A DNA stretch of 64,000 bases from Ophiura sarsii. Taxonomy: Eukaryota; Echinodermata; Ophiuroidea; Amphilepidida; Ophiuridae. The DNA lies in contig CM069449.1 of assembly GCA_035610835.1 (NCBI GenBank), positions 13,163,855 to 13,227,854 on the forward strand, written 5' to 3'. Numbering within the stretch: the first letter of the stretch is position 1; the number at the start of each line of letters is the position of its first letter. Position numbers and translations under genes: made by a program. The notes beneath the pieces were generated by a model. It had not been told where the DNA came from. It did not search any database and saw nothing but the letters and a program-made list of their open reading frames with translations. Of the stretch, positions 44,540 to 56,349 are shown piece after piece.

Positions 44540-44580
44540 ATCAATCAATCAATCAAACCCCCCTCCCCCCCCCCCCCCCC
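44540..44580. repeat. TCAA microsatellite and long C tract
   Basis: (tcaa)n is followed by about 25 C with one T, directly beside a probable exon. Confidence 0.85.
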
Positions 44581-44882
44581 ACACTAGACTCACTATAGTC
44601 CTTTGTTTCTTTTTCTAATCTTGAGTTTGGTAGTGCTGCCACGATTGATAGAATAATGCACTGCATCATAGCCATGATGTCTTGCTTGCCCAGACTATTT
44701 TAAATTCCAAGAAAAATGACTTGGATTTGGATTATATTGCCCTGGCTATTCCCAACTGATTCCCATTACACAGTGAAAAACACTTATCAGCGTAGGGTTT
44801 GCATATGATTGATCAGCCAGATATCAATTCTAAAATATAGCATGATTGATACTGATAAATCGGGCGGGTCAGTCAGGCTTAC

Positions 44883-44960
44883 CTTAGTATTGTCAAGATC
44901 TTCTGCATAAGTTCCTGGCACATGTTCCTGCCCAACTGATCTTACCCAATTTCTAGTCTC
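44883..44960 (-). CDS. Probable exon of the host gene (26 codons)
   Basis: The acceptor TTTTTACTTCCAG ends at 44961 and the donor AAG|GTAAGC begins at 44882. Only one frame is open: ETRNWVRSVGQEHVPGTY then AEDLDNTK, in phase 0 at both ends. Splice sites are strong on both sides. The phase does not fit the next short exon as drawn (44443-44501), so an exon between them is missing or the start of that exon is wrong. No earlier exon was found in 45-64 kb. Confidence 0.55.
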
Positions 44961-45125
44961 CTGGAAGTAAAAAAAAAGGTATTCATTTGCACTAGTACCG
45001 GTAAAAGCAAAAACACACACTTTTTTGTCAGTTTCAAAATTAGTTTAAACCAAATTCAACATTTCACCTTACCAAACACTCTTGAGTACTCCAAATTTAA
45101 TTACTACGATGCGGTGTGCTTGTTC

Positions 45126-46164
45126 TAAGACTGGGCGATATCGCGCTACGCGATAATATTGCGATAAAATATTAATTATCGCATCGCGATAATTTACCAT
45201 GCTTCAACGATGTCCCCACGATAAATTATAGGCCCAAAAATGCCCACAAGAAAGCTTAATAAATAAAGTCGCCAATTTGGCAATAATATCGTAAGATTGT
45301 AGTCCGTTTTTACCTTTGTAAATTTAATGAAACACTTAGATGCACCCATATTCCTTCTTTAATTCTGTTCCGTTGGGTGTGGACTCTCAGTACAGCCTCC
45401 GTAAAACTGCTGTAACTTCTTCAATATTCATTTAATCTTTATAAATGTATACAGTTTTTTTGCAGAAAAGGGTTCAATGAATCCAACCATGATAACGAAA
45501 TTGACCATTTTGGATTTTTTTTTATAAAAAACACCTTTTTTGACCCATTTTAGGTTTGGAAAAGATAACTCAAAATATATTTGGTTAAATTTTTTCATAC
45601 TAGTTTTATTATAATCCCGATAACATTCCCCAGGAGCGTTTTTTTGTTTTTAATATCTTATTTTTTATTTTTTGAGTTACACATTTTTTGGCACTTTTTG
45701 GTCTGTAACTCAGAAGAAAAAAATATATTAAAAAAAAAACGAGTGACAATTTCGCAATATCTTGCCAAATCTCGAGTCAAAATATGTGCTATCGAATTAC
45801 TAGCAGACGTCATTTTCTCGGGCTTCGGAAAGTCGAAAACATCCGAAAGAAATGTTGTTAATGAAAAATTGTAAATTGACCTTTCCCACGGTCACAACGC
45901 ATGCGTAATGATAATTTTGGTCAGTTGCTATTGCATGATGGGAACTTGGGAAGAGAAAATGGTGATCGCCGCGATTGGTTGTGATTGTGTAGTTTGCTAC
46001 TGATATTGCCGAAATAATGATGGCAAAAAATGGCATATTCGGCAAGAAATCTGACCCATTAATAACAATTTCTAAGTCTTAAAATATATCGCGATATTAT
46101 CGATATCGTGACATATTTAGCTGCGATATGGCGACATGAAAAATAGTGGCGATGCCCACCCTTA
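45126..46164. mobile_element. hAT-like element with 8-bp target duplication
   Basis: GCTTGTTC is duplicated at 45118-45125 and 46165-46172. The ends are TAAGACTGGGCGATATCGCG and GCGATGCCCACCCTTA, with many ATCGCGAT words inside both ends. No hAT transposase is present, so it is non-autonomous. Confidence 0.9.
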
Positions 46165-46524
46165 GCTTGTTCCACCTGGCGCGGCAGTTTTTCGATAAAA
46201 TAATGGCCCCAGTCTATACTTGGCGAAGTATACTGAGCCTAGTATGGTTGACCCGCATGGTCCAGTGATAAGTCATTCAATCTTTTTGGCCGCAATTTTT
46301 TTGTTTTGGAAAAGGTACCTCAGGGTGTGAATAATTTGCGGGCTGCGGGATAGTCGCAGGGTAGATGCGGGGCAATAGGTTTGGCCACCATTATAGCAGA
46401 GTCAAAAGAGCGGCCGGGAATGCAGCACAATACAACATGACATCATGCACACACTACTAGACGAGAGCATCAATGATGCAGAAGCTCAGCTAGCGACAAG
46501 CTATAAATTTCATGTATCCATTAG

Positions 46525-46876
46525 CAGGGGTCGCATTCTGACACGTCTGCGCGTCCTAGACCTCTCACTTTCTTGTAGTGACGCGTCAGATCTCTAATTG
46601 GAAAGACTGCGGGTCCCGATCAAAATTGAAGGGACCCCTTAAATTTGATGATGTATGGAAATGGAAACCTTATGAAATTCTGTAAATTACATATCCATCC
46701 TTTGCTCACAATATAAATTCATTAAAACTGTCTGTAAAAATGTAAAATTTTCAAATACCCAAACTTCAGGACCCCTCAATTTTGTTGGGGACCCCTTAAA
46801 TTTGTTTTTTGAAGTCCTACAGGGTCCTGAAAAAAGTCATGAGACCTATTACATTTTTGATCCAGCGCTATCCCTG
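46525..46876. mobile_element. hAT-like MITE with 8-bp target duplication
   Basis: TCCATTAG is duplicated at 46517-46524 and 46877-46884. The termini are CAGGGGTCGC and GCGCTATCCCTG (short imperfect inverted ends, CAGGG). The host sequence continues on both sides with similar words (gacaagctataaatttcatg, gacaagctgtcaatttcatg), which suggests a local duplication around it. Confidence 0.85.
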
Positions 46877-46889
46877 TCCATTAGTGACA

Positions 46890-47560
46890 AGCTGTCAATT
46901 TCATGTATTGGATAGATTAGGTCCATAATGTATTGGTTGAGCTATGAGGTGTTTTCTTTAAAAATATTTTTAAAACTCAGTAAATCACCCAATTTTATCA
47001 TTATAAAGTTTTGGATCCAATGTCATTCACACTTGAACAGCTCAAAACATAATAATGTATGCACAAAAATTATCATTTTTTATATGTTTTTGTTTACCGC
47101 TTATTTTACAACTTGACCTCAGATGACATTTGACCATAAAAGGTGACCTTAATAGGTGACCTTTGACATATGAATGTTTAAATAAATAATTAGACACAAA
47201 AAACAATGTAAATAAACCTCAAATACATCATTTTAGGACTCTGATGAGCTTTTACATTGCCTCTAGATTTTTATTATTTTATTTATGCTTTCTTTATTGA
47301 GGGTAATATGCTTCAGTGACTTGCACTGCTTTCCAAGCAGGCCCTCATTTCGATACATCATAAGTACATGCTACATACAAACAAAAGATTTTATAGTCTG
47401 TTATATCCAGTACCCACTGGCATGACTGGCTTGGTACATTAAATTATGCCTACCTACACTGGCGAATTCTGCAACTTTTCAGCATTTTACTCAGAACTTT
47501 CAATGGATATTTCAACTTAATGTGCACTTTTTAATTCTGCCGATCCCCAAGGATAGTTTA
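46890..47560. other. No gene recognised
   Basis: AT-rich; small frames only. Words such as gaccttaataggtgaccttt recur loosely nearby. Confidence 0.4.
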
Positions 47561-47565
47561 GGGGG

Positions 47566-48139
47566 CAATGTCTTGCTACACGTCCCGTAACTCAAGTGCG
47601 CATGCTCAAACCAATTAAAATATGTTGTAGCTATACACGATTTATTCTTTATCGTTTAGTAAGTGTACATACTTCAATCTCATTGGTTAACACGTATGAA
47701 ATCTGATCCATATCGTGTAAACAACAAGTCAAACCACACGATATATTCCCATATCGTCGATTAACTGCGTTACCAGATGGTGCGAAATGATATTACGTGT
47801 AAAGCGATTGCTTTGCGTCTGTGGAAGAGTTGCTTAAAATATGAATAAAATGGCGGATGATTTAAATGCAACCGAGTCGATTTCTGTTACATTCTGAGGC
47901 CGAAATATACCGCAAAAAGGTCTAACCCACGCCATAAAATAAATGATCTGCATATAACCTAACCAGACATGTTTTGTGCCATATCACATTCGGCCTCATG
48001 TGATATGAAATGCCAAACCATATGTATTTTTCCGTATTGTGTGAACATGCAGGGGATGTGACATGCCAAACCATAGGTATTTTTCCGTATTGTGTGAACA
48101 TGCAGGGGATAACTAATAGTACGGGACGTGAGGCAAGAT
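47566..48139. mobile_element. Possible TIR element with TCTTGC...CACGTCCCGTA ends
   Basis: CTTGCTACACGTCCCGTA at 47572 faces TACGGGACGTGAGGCAAG at 48120. Inside the right part is a 58-bp tandem duplication (gccaaaccata, tatttttccgtattgtgtga) at about 48010-48110. No target duplication is clear. Confidence 0.6.
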
Positions 48140-49535
48140 ATAGCCGTTTAGGGAGTGTTCAGAAATACTTGGGGCCTGGGGGGTGGCCAACTTGCAGTTT
48201 TGGGTTTCTGAACTTTTTTGACGTAGCTAGGTTATTCATATTGGGGGCGAGAAATGAGAAAGAACCAACAAGACTTTTGTGAGTCAAGAACTGTGCAATT
48301 TTTTTTTGACTTTACACCTACTTTTGGAACAATTGAGGTACATTTTTGCCCCGGTGGTTTCAGTCAACATTGACTTTGGGTACGCATGATCGTTCCAAAA
48401 CTCGCGGAAAAGGGCGGTTTTCTGTATCATGTCCGCGGACTTTCCGCGAACATACCATGTCCACGGTTTTCCTAAATTGGGGGTGCTTTTTGAAGCTATG
48501 TCCGCGACAGGGCTGGAAAAGATGCAAGGTTTCCCTGCAAGAGGAATTTGACAAAGTTGGATTTACCGCTGGTTTAGCGGCGGCCCCCCATAGAACCTTA
48601 AAGGGCACATGCAATGCAAATACAAGTGGTGTGATTTGAGTCAAGTCTACGAGGAGGGACCAGAAAGCATTCAATATATGTGCTAGTTGATTATGACATC
48701 AATTGTGGAACTATTGATAGCTCTGTGAGTACTATGAAAAGAAAATTCCAGGTGACTGGTTTGAATCTATTCATGATACTCACTGATAATCAATATACCA
48801 CAAATGATGTCATTTGTGGCGTGTTCATTTTTCTGGCCCTGTTTATTGTAATGGAATGTCCCACAAAGACTTGTAGCAGGATTATCATCCCTTTTCCTGT
48901 GCCCTTGAAGCTTTTTGGAAAATTAAGGTCCAATTGATGCCATGGTGCATCATATTATGGAATATTGGCTGTATAATGCCTAATACTCTAAAAAAAAAAA
49001 CTCTTAAAATTCTATTTACAAAATAAAAACATTTTTAGGGGGGGTAGGGATTTCCTGCGATATGGCAACATTTCCCGGCACAAGGAGCTTGCCGATTTGC
49101 CCTCTTTTTCCTGCCCTGGTCCGTGATTTCCCTAAATTAGGGGTGTTTTTTGAAGCTTTGTCCATGTTTTCCAAAAATAAGGGGTCATTTTGAAACCTAT
49201 GTCCGCGATTTAACAACATTAGGGGTGTTTTTTGTAGAGGTTTATGTACGCGAAGAAGAAAATAAAATAGAATGTCCTCGTTTTTACGCAAATAGTGGGA
49301 CTATATATAAAGTGTCCTTGGAATGGTGAAAAAGGGGGGTCATTTTCAGGCAAAATGTCCGCCTTTTAGTACGAAAAAGGGGGTCAAATTGGCAAAATTG
49401 TCCGCGAAACACCTTCAAATAGGGGGTATTTCAAGATCCTGGAACAATCATGTGTTACCCCTCTGAATACGAAGAGAGAACACCAGGATTTTTTCATCTG
49501 TGTACTTTTGACCATCATAATTCCATGATTCCATT
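48140..49535. other. Repeat-like stretch without a gene
   Basis: Variants of tgtccgcg and of the word ttaggggtgttttttg recur at 48430-48500 and 49130-49220 in both orientations, as in the arms of an old inverted repeat. Frames here have no domain. Confidence 0.45.
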
Positions 49536-49539
49536 CAAT

Positions 49540-50575
49540 TAGGAGTGGGCTATAGAGGGTCATAGTTTCAGGACATGCTCATCACCCCTTAGTTTGATGA
49601 GTTGATGCGTACTAACACCAATTTTCACAAAAAAATGGAAAAAAGTGCGAAATTCGGACTGCTTTGGCCTAAAAAACACAAAAAGTCAGGTTTTTTTGGA
49701 AAAACAGTATTTTGATCATAACTCAATCATTTTTGGTCTAATCAATTCCATTTTGGTGGCAAAACCCATGTTTGTGGGGACAAGGAATAATATTATGCAA
49801 CTTTTATCTCATGACGATGTTTCGTTTTTCTGAAAATGGCATTTTTAGTGAAAAATAGCCCTGTGAGGGCGCTGTTCAAAAGTACCTTTCGCATCGAAGT
49901 ATATCAAATTTTAAAGTTGAAACATGACATAAGTTACATTTTAGGCATTTCCTGAAAATCTGAGCAAAATACCATATGTTGTTTTTAAACTACACCATTT
50001 TGAACGTTTTTGAATCGTCTCCATTGAAACACGTCTAATGAAAGTTCGTTGACCCCTGTACTATCCTATGGAAGTGCTTTTAACGCGTTTTTGTGATTTT
50101 GAAATGAATGCCACGGTAAAATGAAATAAGGTAACATGCTCAAATCTTCAAAGAATGTTTCTTGAAACACTCTTAACATATTCCATGTATTCAAATTCAT
50201 TTTTATTAATGCGATGGCTACTTTTTTGAAAAGCGCCCTCACAGTCCAAATTTGACCAAAAACAGCTTTTACAAGAAAACGAATGGGTTATATGAGACGA
50301 AACCAGCATAGAATGAGACCTTGTACCCTAAAACATGGGTATTGCCACCAGAATCAAATAATTTTGACCAAAAATGACTGAGTTGTGATCAAAATACTGT
50401 TTTTTCCAAAATGGCCGACTTTTTGTGTATTTTTGGCCAAAGCAGTCCGAATTTCGAACTTTTTTCAATTTTTTTTTCAGATTTAGTGTCAGTACGCATC
50501 AACTCATCAAACTAAGGGGTGATGAGCATGTCCTGAAACTATGACTTAAATCTGACCCTCTATAGCCCACTCCTA
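49540..50575. mobile_element. TIR element with 7-bp target duplication, copy 2
   Basis: ATTCAAT is duplicated at 49533-49539 and 50576-50582. The ends are TAGGAGTGGGCTATAGAGGG and CCTCTATAGCCCACTCCTA, as in 25763-26701. The long inverted arms (aaaaacagtattttgatcat and complement) extend over 300 bp per side. No transposase is seen. Confidence 0.93.
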
Positions 50576-50688
50576 ATTCAATATTATTTAATTATTATAT
50601 TAAACAGTTGTAATTTTATCTATACCAACACTTCACAACAAGGTCATGGCCGAAATTTTATAATACAGTGAGTGTAGCTATTGATATA

Positions 50689-50870
50689 CTGTAAAAGCTG
50701 AAATTTTGGCGGCGGTTTTATTTTGGCGAAAATTATGACACGCCAAAATAATGTTTTCAACATTCATGCAGTGCATCCAGAAGGTCACCCACGAAAAAAA
50801 CAATTCGCGAAATGTCTATGATATCAAAATGTGCGAAAATATCTGTACACGAAAATATTGGCTTTTACAG
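50689..50870. mobile_element. CTGTAAAAGC-type MITE, copy 2
   Basis: Same ends as 18448-18658, flanked by TA. The shared interior includes caacattcatgcagtgcatc, followed by cagaaggtc. Confidence 0.85.
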
Positions 50871-51002
50871 TAGCACACATTGTCTGCTGGTGGATTGACT
50901 GATAAACAGTCATTATATTGTCCATTGATATGTTGATTCAGGAGTGTGACAGTAACAATAATTGTTTGTTTGGGCAAGCTTTTGAAGACAGGCAGTGGTA
51001 TA

Positions 51003-51656
51003 AGGCAACAAAGAAAAAATGTTTGTTTGTCCATAGAGGTCCAAAAAAGGTAGGGTCTGGTCTGTAGGTTGGATAATTTTTTATTTTTTTATTTTTTAAA
51101 TATGGATATTGTATTTGGGAATATAAATTTGGCATGAATACTGTGAATGATAGTCATCCAAACACAAAACACATCACTTTGATAGTATTGAACTTTTTTT
51201 CATGAGTTTGTTAGAATTGAAATCCTGCTCGGACAGATTGCCTGTATAAAGTTGCAATATTGTAGTACTGGTTGCAACACTCGGTCAAAGGGTATTTTTT
51301 GTAACAAATTTGCAATGCGCAGATACCGTGAACATGTTGTCGGTCGCCGCCATTTATTATGATAGAAAATTTGCAAAAAGTGAAATAACATAGTGGTGAT
51401 GTTCTGTTAGATATATATACGTGAAAGTATTACTAAACCTATTTTTTCCCGAACTAACAAAAAAAAAGTTTTATATTATGTTGAAATCAGCTTACAGCGT
51501 ACGAAATTAGGAATAAGACGGTCCTTTTGGCCATTTAAATTGCTCAAAAAAAAGTTATTTTAAAAAAATAATAGAAAATAAAAAATAATATGGTCGGCAC
51601 CAAGGTACACGGTCGGTCGGATGTGGACAAACAAACAAAAAAGTATTCTTGGCCTA
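51003..51656. mobile_element. AGGCC-type TIR element, GTTTGTTTGTCCA subtype, copy 2
   Basis: The left end is aaggcaacaaagaaaaaatg then GTTTGTTTGTCCA. At the right TGGACAAACAAACA is followed by TTCTTGGCCT. The interior (ggcaccaaggtacacggtcg, gccgccatttattatgat) matches 10851-11641 in reverse orientation. Confidence 0.75.
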
Positions 51657-51659
51657 AAG

Positions 51660-53010
51660 GAACTCCTGTTTGTTTTGAATTTGACACAAGCTCAAATAAT
51701 GATCAACAATTTCTTGATGCACCCCAGGATGCTTCACTTTCATCACATGACCAGATGACCTTCAGTTGGTAATTACTTTAACACATGTGTGACACTGTTT
51801 GTTTTGGTGATATTAAGCCCTGCTAATAATGTAGGGGCGCTAAGCATTATGGGGTACATCAAGAAATCTTCTTTGAATAATGATAGTGATAAATGACTTG
51901 CCTTGCAGGTGCTTGCTTGACCTGGACGAGTTTCAAGACACCCTAGTTTTTTGGTTAAACCTTTAATAACATTTTAACGCAAGTGAAAAACGTCAGGAAA
52001 TGCATCTAATATGTTGTATCGTAACATATCTAGAAGATATGCGGAGTCACTTTTTAAATGTTTTATCTGTTTTGTCTTAATTGCCATTTTTCTGGGCCAT
52101 TTTTACTTCCTAGCGTTTAGAAACTATTGCCATTCACCATGCTATCACTGACCTTTCGAACGTGATAACAAGAGCCTCATCCTACTGTAGTAGGCTGAGC
52201 TAAAAACTAGAACTGGAATCGGTCACTCACAGCCTTAGTACACTGATGCCGTGAGGGACCTGGATAATCCACTGTACGTTTTAACAAATACTCTGTTTAA
52301 TCAATTTTAATACTGTTCTGACCTTTATAATAGTTTTTAAATGTTCTGGTAAATAAATATTCACAGTTTAATTAGTTACTTAGAATAGTAATACCACGAA
52401 TATTTGTGCAAAGTTTAATTACCAGCAAGGAACACCCCATGCTGATAGGACTTTTGGTCGGGTTAAAGGGGCATTGAGAGATACGTATGGGAGTGCACCC
52501 TCAATTATATACTTGGGCATTATATATGATATATACTAACAACTACCATCTGAAACAGTTTACCAACATTCGCCGTTTATCATATATGGCTCATTCCATG
52601 AAGTTCGGGTATTTGGTAAAATAGCAGTTTTTGGGATTTAAGTCTGGTTATAAACTGTTTTACTCTATGTGTATATCAATAATTTTATGTGTCAAAGAAC
52701 AGTAACAGGTTGTAGTTATGTATCATAAAAAATAAAAAATAAATTGACCCTTCCTTGAAGAAAAAATAAAATAAAAATAGGGTGGTGTCCAAGACCATTT
52801 TTGCTAAAAAAAAGTGACATGGAAAAGGCAACAATTAATATGAGTTTTATGTAGGCAAAAATATCATAGAATTGCTTGGAAATCGATTTGATTAATGAAA
52901 GATGTATTCATAGTTTACTGACCAAAACACCTCGTCACGCTGGACTGATTTTTCACCCAAGCAACATGAATATTCCCTTTCCGATGCTACGCACGGTGTC
53001 CACAAAATTC
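51660..53010. other. No gene recognised
   Basis: A word atatggctcattccatgaag at 52587 recurs inverted at 61295, so an old repeat is present. No coding is supported. Confidence 0.4.
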
Positions 53011-53011
53011 A

Positions 53012-53770
53012 GGGGTAGAATTTCGGCGCGAATCCGCGAATCGATTCGCGCAGGAACAAAGCAGCGAGAATCAAATCTGAAAAAAATTGATTCTCGCAAC
53101 AACAATTAAAAAAAAAAAACTTTTTTGTTTTACATTTTTTTTCTAAGTCAAAAACAGGACCTTAGATGACTCGTATTTTATCCTTAAAAACCCACATAAT
53201 ACCCATTGACCCACACCATTAGGGATAGTAACTCCTAACCTAAGATCTTATACTAAATTATTTAATTCATTCTTATCAACAGTATGATTTTTTCAACACT
53301 GTTTTCTATGTAAAAATACAATTTATTTCAAAATCAACATCTTTAATTAAACGTCATACATGTAGTTGGAGATGCAGGGAAATGAAAGTGCACATTACAT
53401 ACAGCTTGTCTTTCATTGTGACCCAGGAAATAGAATATAGACATTAATCCATGGGAGGGAGAAAGGCACCCAGGTAGAGAAGGCTAGCTAACTGTATCTT
53501 GGCAAGTGGCAGGCTAAATGGCTTGATACTTGACTGTCTTTATACCTACCAAGTAAAACAAAGGGGACACAAAACAGGTCATACTCAGTCTCATTACATT
53601 TTTCATTGACTCATCAATATGGGCAAACATTTTTTGATTCACGCAAAGTTGTTGCGAGAATCAATTAATACGCGGTTTGCATGAATCAATGATTCGCGCG
53701 AGTCCTTATCTGCGGGAATCAAATTTAGAAAATTTGATTCCCGCACTTGGAGACGAATTTCTAGGCCTGA
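53012..53770. mobile_element. Possible hAT-like palindromic element
   Basis: The ends are CAGGGGTAGAATTTCGGCGC and GACGAATTTCTAGGCCTG. Both sides carry GATTC(T/C)CGC-type words in inverted arrangement (gagaatcaaat and gggaatcaaattt). An 8-bp duplication is not clear. Confidence 0.5.
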
Positions 53771-53808
53771 AAATATACATGTAGCATCAAAAGTTTTCAT
53801 TGCTGAAT

Positions 53809-53828
53809 GGGGGGGGGGGGGGGGGGGG
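53809..53828. repeat. G homopolymer
   Basis: About 20 consecutive G bases. Confidence 0.85.
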
Positions 53829-54161
53829 TAGTTCTCTATCATACATTTCTAAATTATTTTCCAAAATTAAGAGCATTTATCAATTGAAAACTATGGCAAA
53901 TGAGAATAAATTTCATGAAAACCATTCCATATATTCATGAAAAAGTATACCGTGCCGTGTGCATGGTGTCCTAACCATAAAATGTAGCATCGTGATAAAC
54001 ATCCTGGGTCATTCCACCCCAATTCAACAAATGGATTACACCATCAAAAATAGATTTTGTTCCTCATCATGTTTCATGATGTTCAAATTCAAAGAATTAA
54101 TAAATAGACAAGTTCATGAAAACAATGCCGCTCGCATTTCGTTTCGTCTTTTTATTTATTT

Positions 54162-54400
54162 ACTAGCGGGAACCCGCGCTTCGCGCGGGCCCGCTAGTAG
54201 TGAGCCCCCACTTGAGCGGTTTGTAGGGGTGTGTTGGTGTGTTTTTTGTACACGGTCCCAAAATGTCATGTATCATCATTTTTATGCCGCCCCCACCCCG
54301 CTCAACGAACGTGATTATTGTTATGACCACTCCCATGCTCAGACCTATCTAGTAATAGTAAAATTCGGAATATTGGGGGGAAAGTTGATGCGGAAGGGAA
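54162..54400 (-). mobile_element. Helitron-like 3' end (5' extent unknown)
   Basis: Read on the minus strand, a perfect hairpin CCCGCGC-GAA-GCGCGGG (54173-54189) is followed by TTCCCGCTAG and then T, the expected Helitron 3' terminus. The word CCCGCTAG also occurs inverted outside the stem. No Rep/Hel frame is seen. The inner boundary is a guess. Confidence 0.6.
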
Positions 54401-54439
54401 AATTAAAACTATAAGGGTAGACACATGTAAAAACACGTG

Positions 54440-55585
54440 TAAAAACACAACACCTCCATCCAATGATATTTGGTACCTCTACCCTGGCCCTCTTATCGAA
54501 GAAAATGACAGCCCCCCCTAACATAATCCATAACATACCATGTGCCATTAATAATCCAGGTACTTGATCATGGGGGGGGGGGGGGGGGGGGCGGGCGGTA
54601 GCCTAATACGGAACATAATGACCCAAACTATGATTGTGTTTGCCGCCCCCGGGGATGGCCATGTTAAGCCGGAGTCAGGTAGGTGATCGGGCATCTCGCT
54701 GGTGCTGGGGTTGCGCTCTCTCAACGTGGTGGGGCTCAAAAATAACCCGTACCCATTTGGGTTGGGGTGCATAGCAAGCAATAACCCGTGCCCATTTGGG
54801 ATGGGTGTATAGCAAGCAATAATAGCTATAACGGGGGTGGGGGGGCATCCCCGTAAGACACTTTTGCCCAGGGGGGGGGGCGTTTTCACCTAAAGTTTTA
54901 GGTTGCCCCAAATTTTTTCCAAGTCAGTCACCTCGTGAATTTCACGTAAGTGTGTGGGGGGGGGGGGGAGTAGAAGTCAAAAGAAATTCGCACGGACACA
55001 AAATGTCGCAGTCCAAAAACCACTGTAGTCAATGTTTTATGAGTAGTTTTACTATCATTGATATTTGAAACTAAGAAAAAATCAAAAAGGGGGGGGGGGC
55101 GGCGGCGATCGCAACCGTCGCCCCCCCCCCCCCCCTCCCCCCCCCCCCCCCCCCCCCCCCCCCATCTGACGGGCCTGGGCGGAGGACACTGGACAAATAA
55201 TGACACAATGATGTGTGCTGATGTCCAGGTGAGTGTGCATAATGCTATAGGGGTCAAGCTCCCAAAAATAACTTTTTGAGGTCTATGTTGTGATACTTCT
55301 ATAATTGCGGTGCGGTGCTTTTGTTGGATTGTTGGATTTAGAATCGGGTTAAGCATCTTAAGGCCTAGCCTCCTTATTTATATCTTGTTTTGACCCCACC
55401 CCCGCCCACCACCCCCATTTACAATGGTATTAATTTTATGACCCCCTTGTCATATTTTCCTTGTAAAAACACGACACAACCAATGATATTTGGTACCTCT
55501 GACCTCTTACCGAAGAAAACGACAGCCCCCTAACATAATCCAGATAATGATATACCATGTGCCATTAATAATCCAGGTAGCCTAC
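54440..55585. repeat. Direct repeat pair of about 120 bp (54440-54560 and 55465-55585)
   Basis: Both copies read ccaatgatatttggtacctc, cgaagaaaa-gacagcccc, cctaacataatcca and accatgtgccattaataatc, then caggta. The 900 bases between them are rich in G tracts. No target duplication or retroviral-type gene supports an LTR element. Confidence 0.8.
55090..55163. repeat. Adjacent G and C tracts
   Basis: A G run near 55090-55099 is followed by a C run with a single T at 55121-55163 (about 43 bases). Similar G runs lie at about 54572-54591, 54869-54878 and 54956-54968. Confidence 0.9.
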
Positions 55586-55589
55586 TATT

Positions 55590-56340
55590 ATACTTCATGT
55601 ACCATTCCTTGGTGCCCTTAGCTTGATTATTCATGTTTGACTTATGAGAAATGTTGATAATATTAAAGAAAACAAAATTACGAAGATTTTACAACAAAAA
55701 TAAATATCCCAGCTAAGGAGAGGGACCCCAGGAGCAGCGATTGAACAGCGGGTTTCTAACACACGTTTCAATGGAAGCGACTATGGTGGTGTATACCCTT
55801 ATGTTCGCGTGTTATCATTTTCGCGTGTAAATTATTTTGCGCGAAAAGCGCGAAAATAAAACCACCGCGAAAATTTCTGCTTTTAGTAATGGAAATCAGC
55901 TTCCAATTTAATGAACTTCTTAACATAATTTGCTTCGATTTCCATAAAATATTCCCGATGAGTATTCTGTTGCGATCGTAGAGGAAACACTGTAAACGGC
56001 GGCAACACGTGTTTGGTTTGCACTACGAAAAAACGGGAACAATCCGCTCAGCCTCTTGAAAATAAGTTGCCGGTTCAAACCTTGATTTTGAAGTAATTAA
56101 AAATCGTATGGCTCTGTTACTTGGTAGATCTTTATGATGAACTGTTACTTTTTCAGCCCTCATGTCTCTCTTCCGTTTGGCATCTTTCTGTTCTGTCCTC
56201 ATGCATGAGGTGGTACCGATTTGCCGTTTTCTTTTGGTCATATTGTATCTCAAGGTATACAATAAAAGTTTAAAATATTTAACTTTTGTTTATATAGATG
56301 TTATATAGATATACTAAGGTGAAGCCGGAGATCCCATTTT
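55590..56340. other. No gene recognised
   Basis: A one-ended relative of the CTGTAAAAGC MITE (gcgcgaaaataaaaccaccg, ttctgcttttagtaa) is at 55800-55890. Frames have no domain. Confidence 0.4.
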
Positions 56341-56349
56341 GCCGTTATA

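Noticed and set aside
54928..55356. Open frames with Gly- or Pro-rich stretches
   Set aside because: The repeats come from the G and C homopolymers; no splice or domain context supports coding.
54440..55585. LTR retrotransposon between direct repeats
   Set aside because: No coding content, no flanking duplication and no TG...CA ends.
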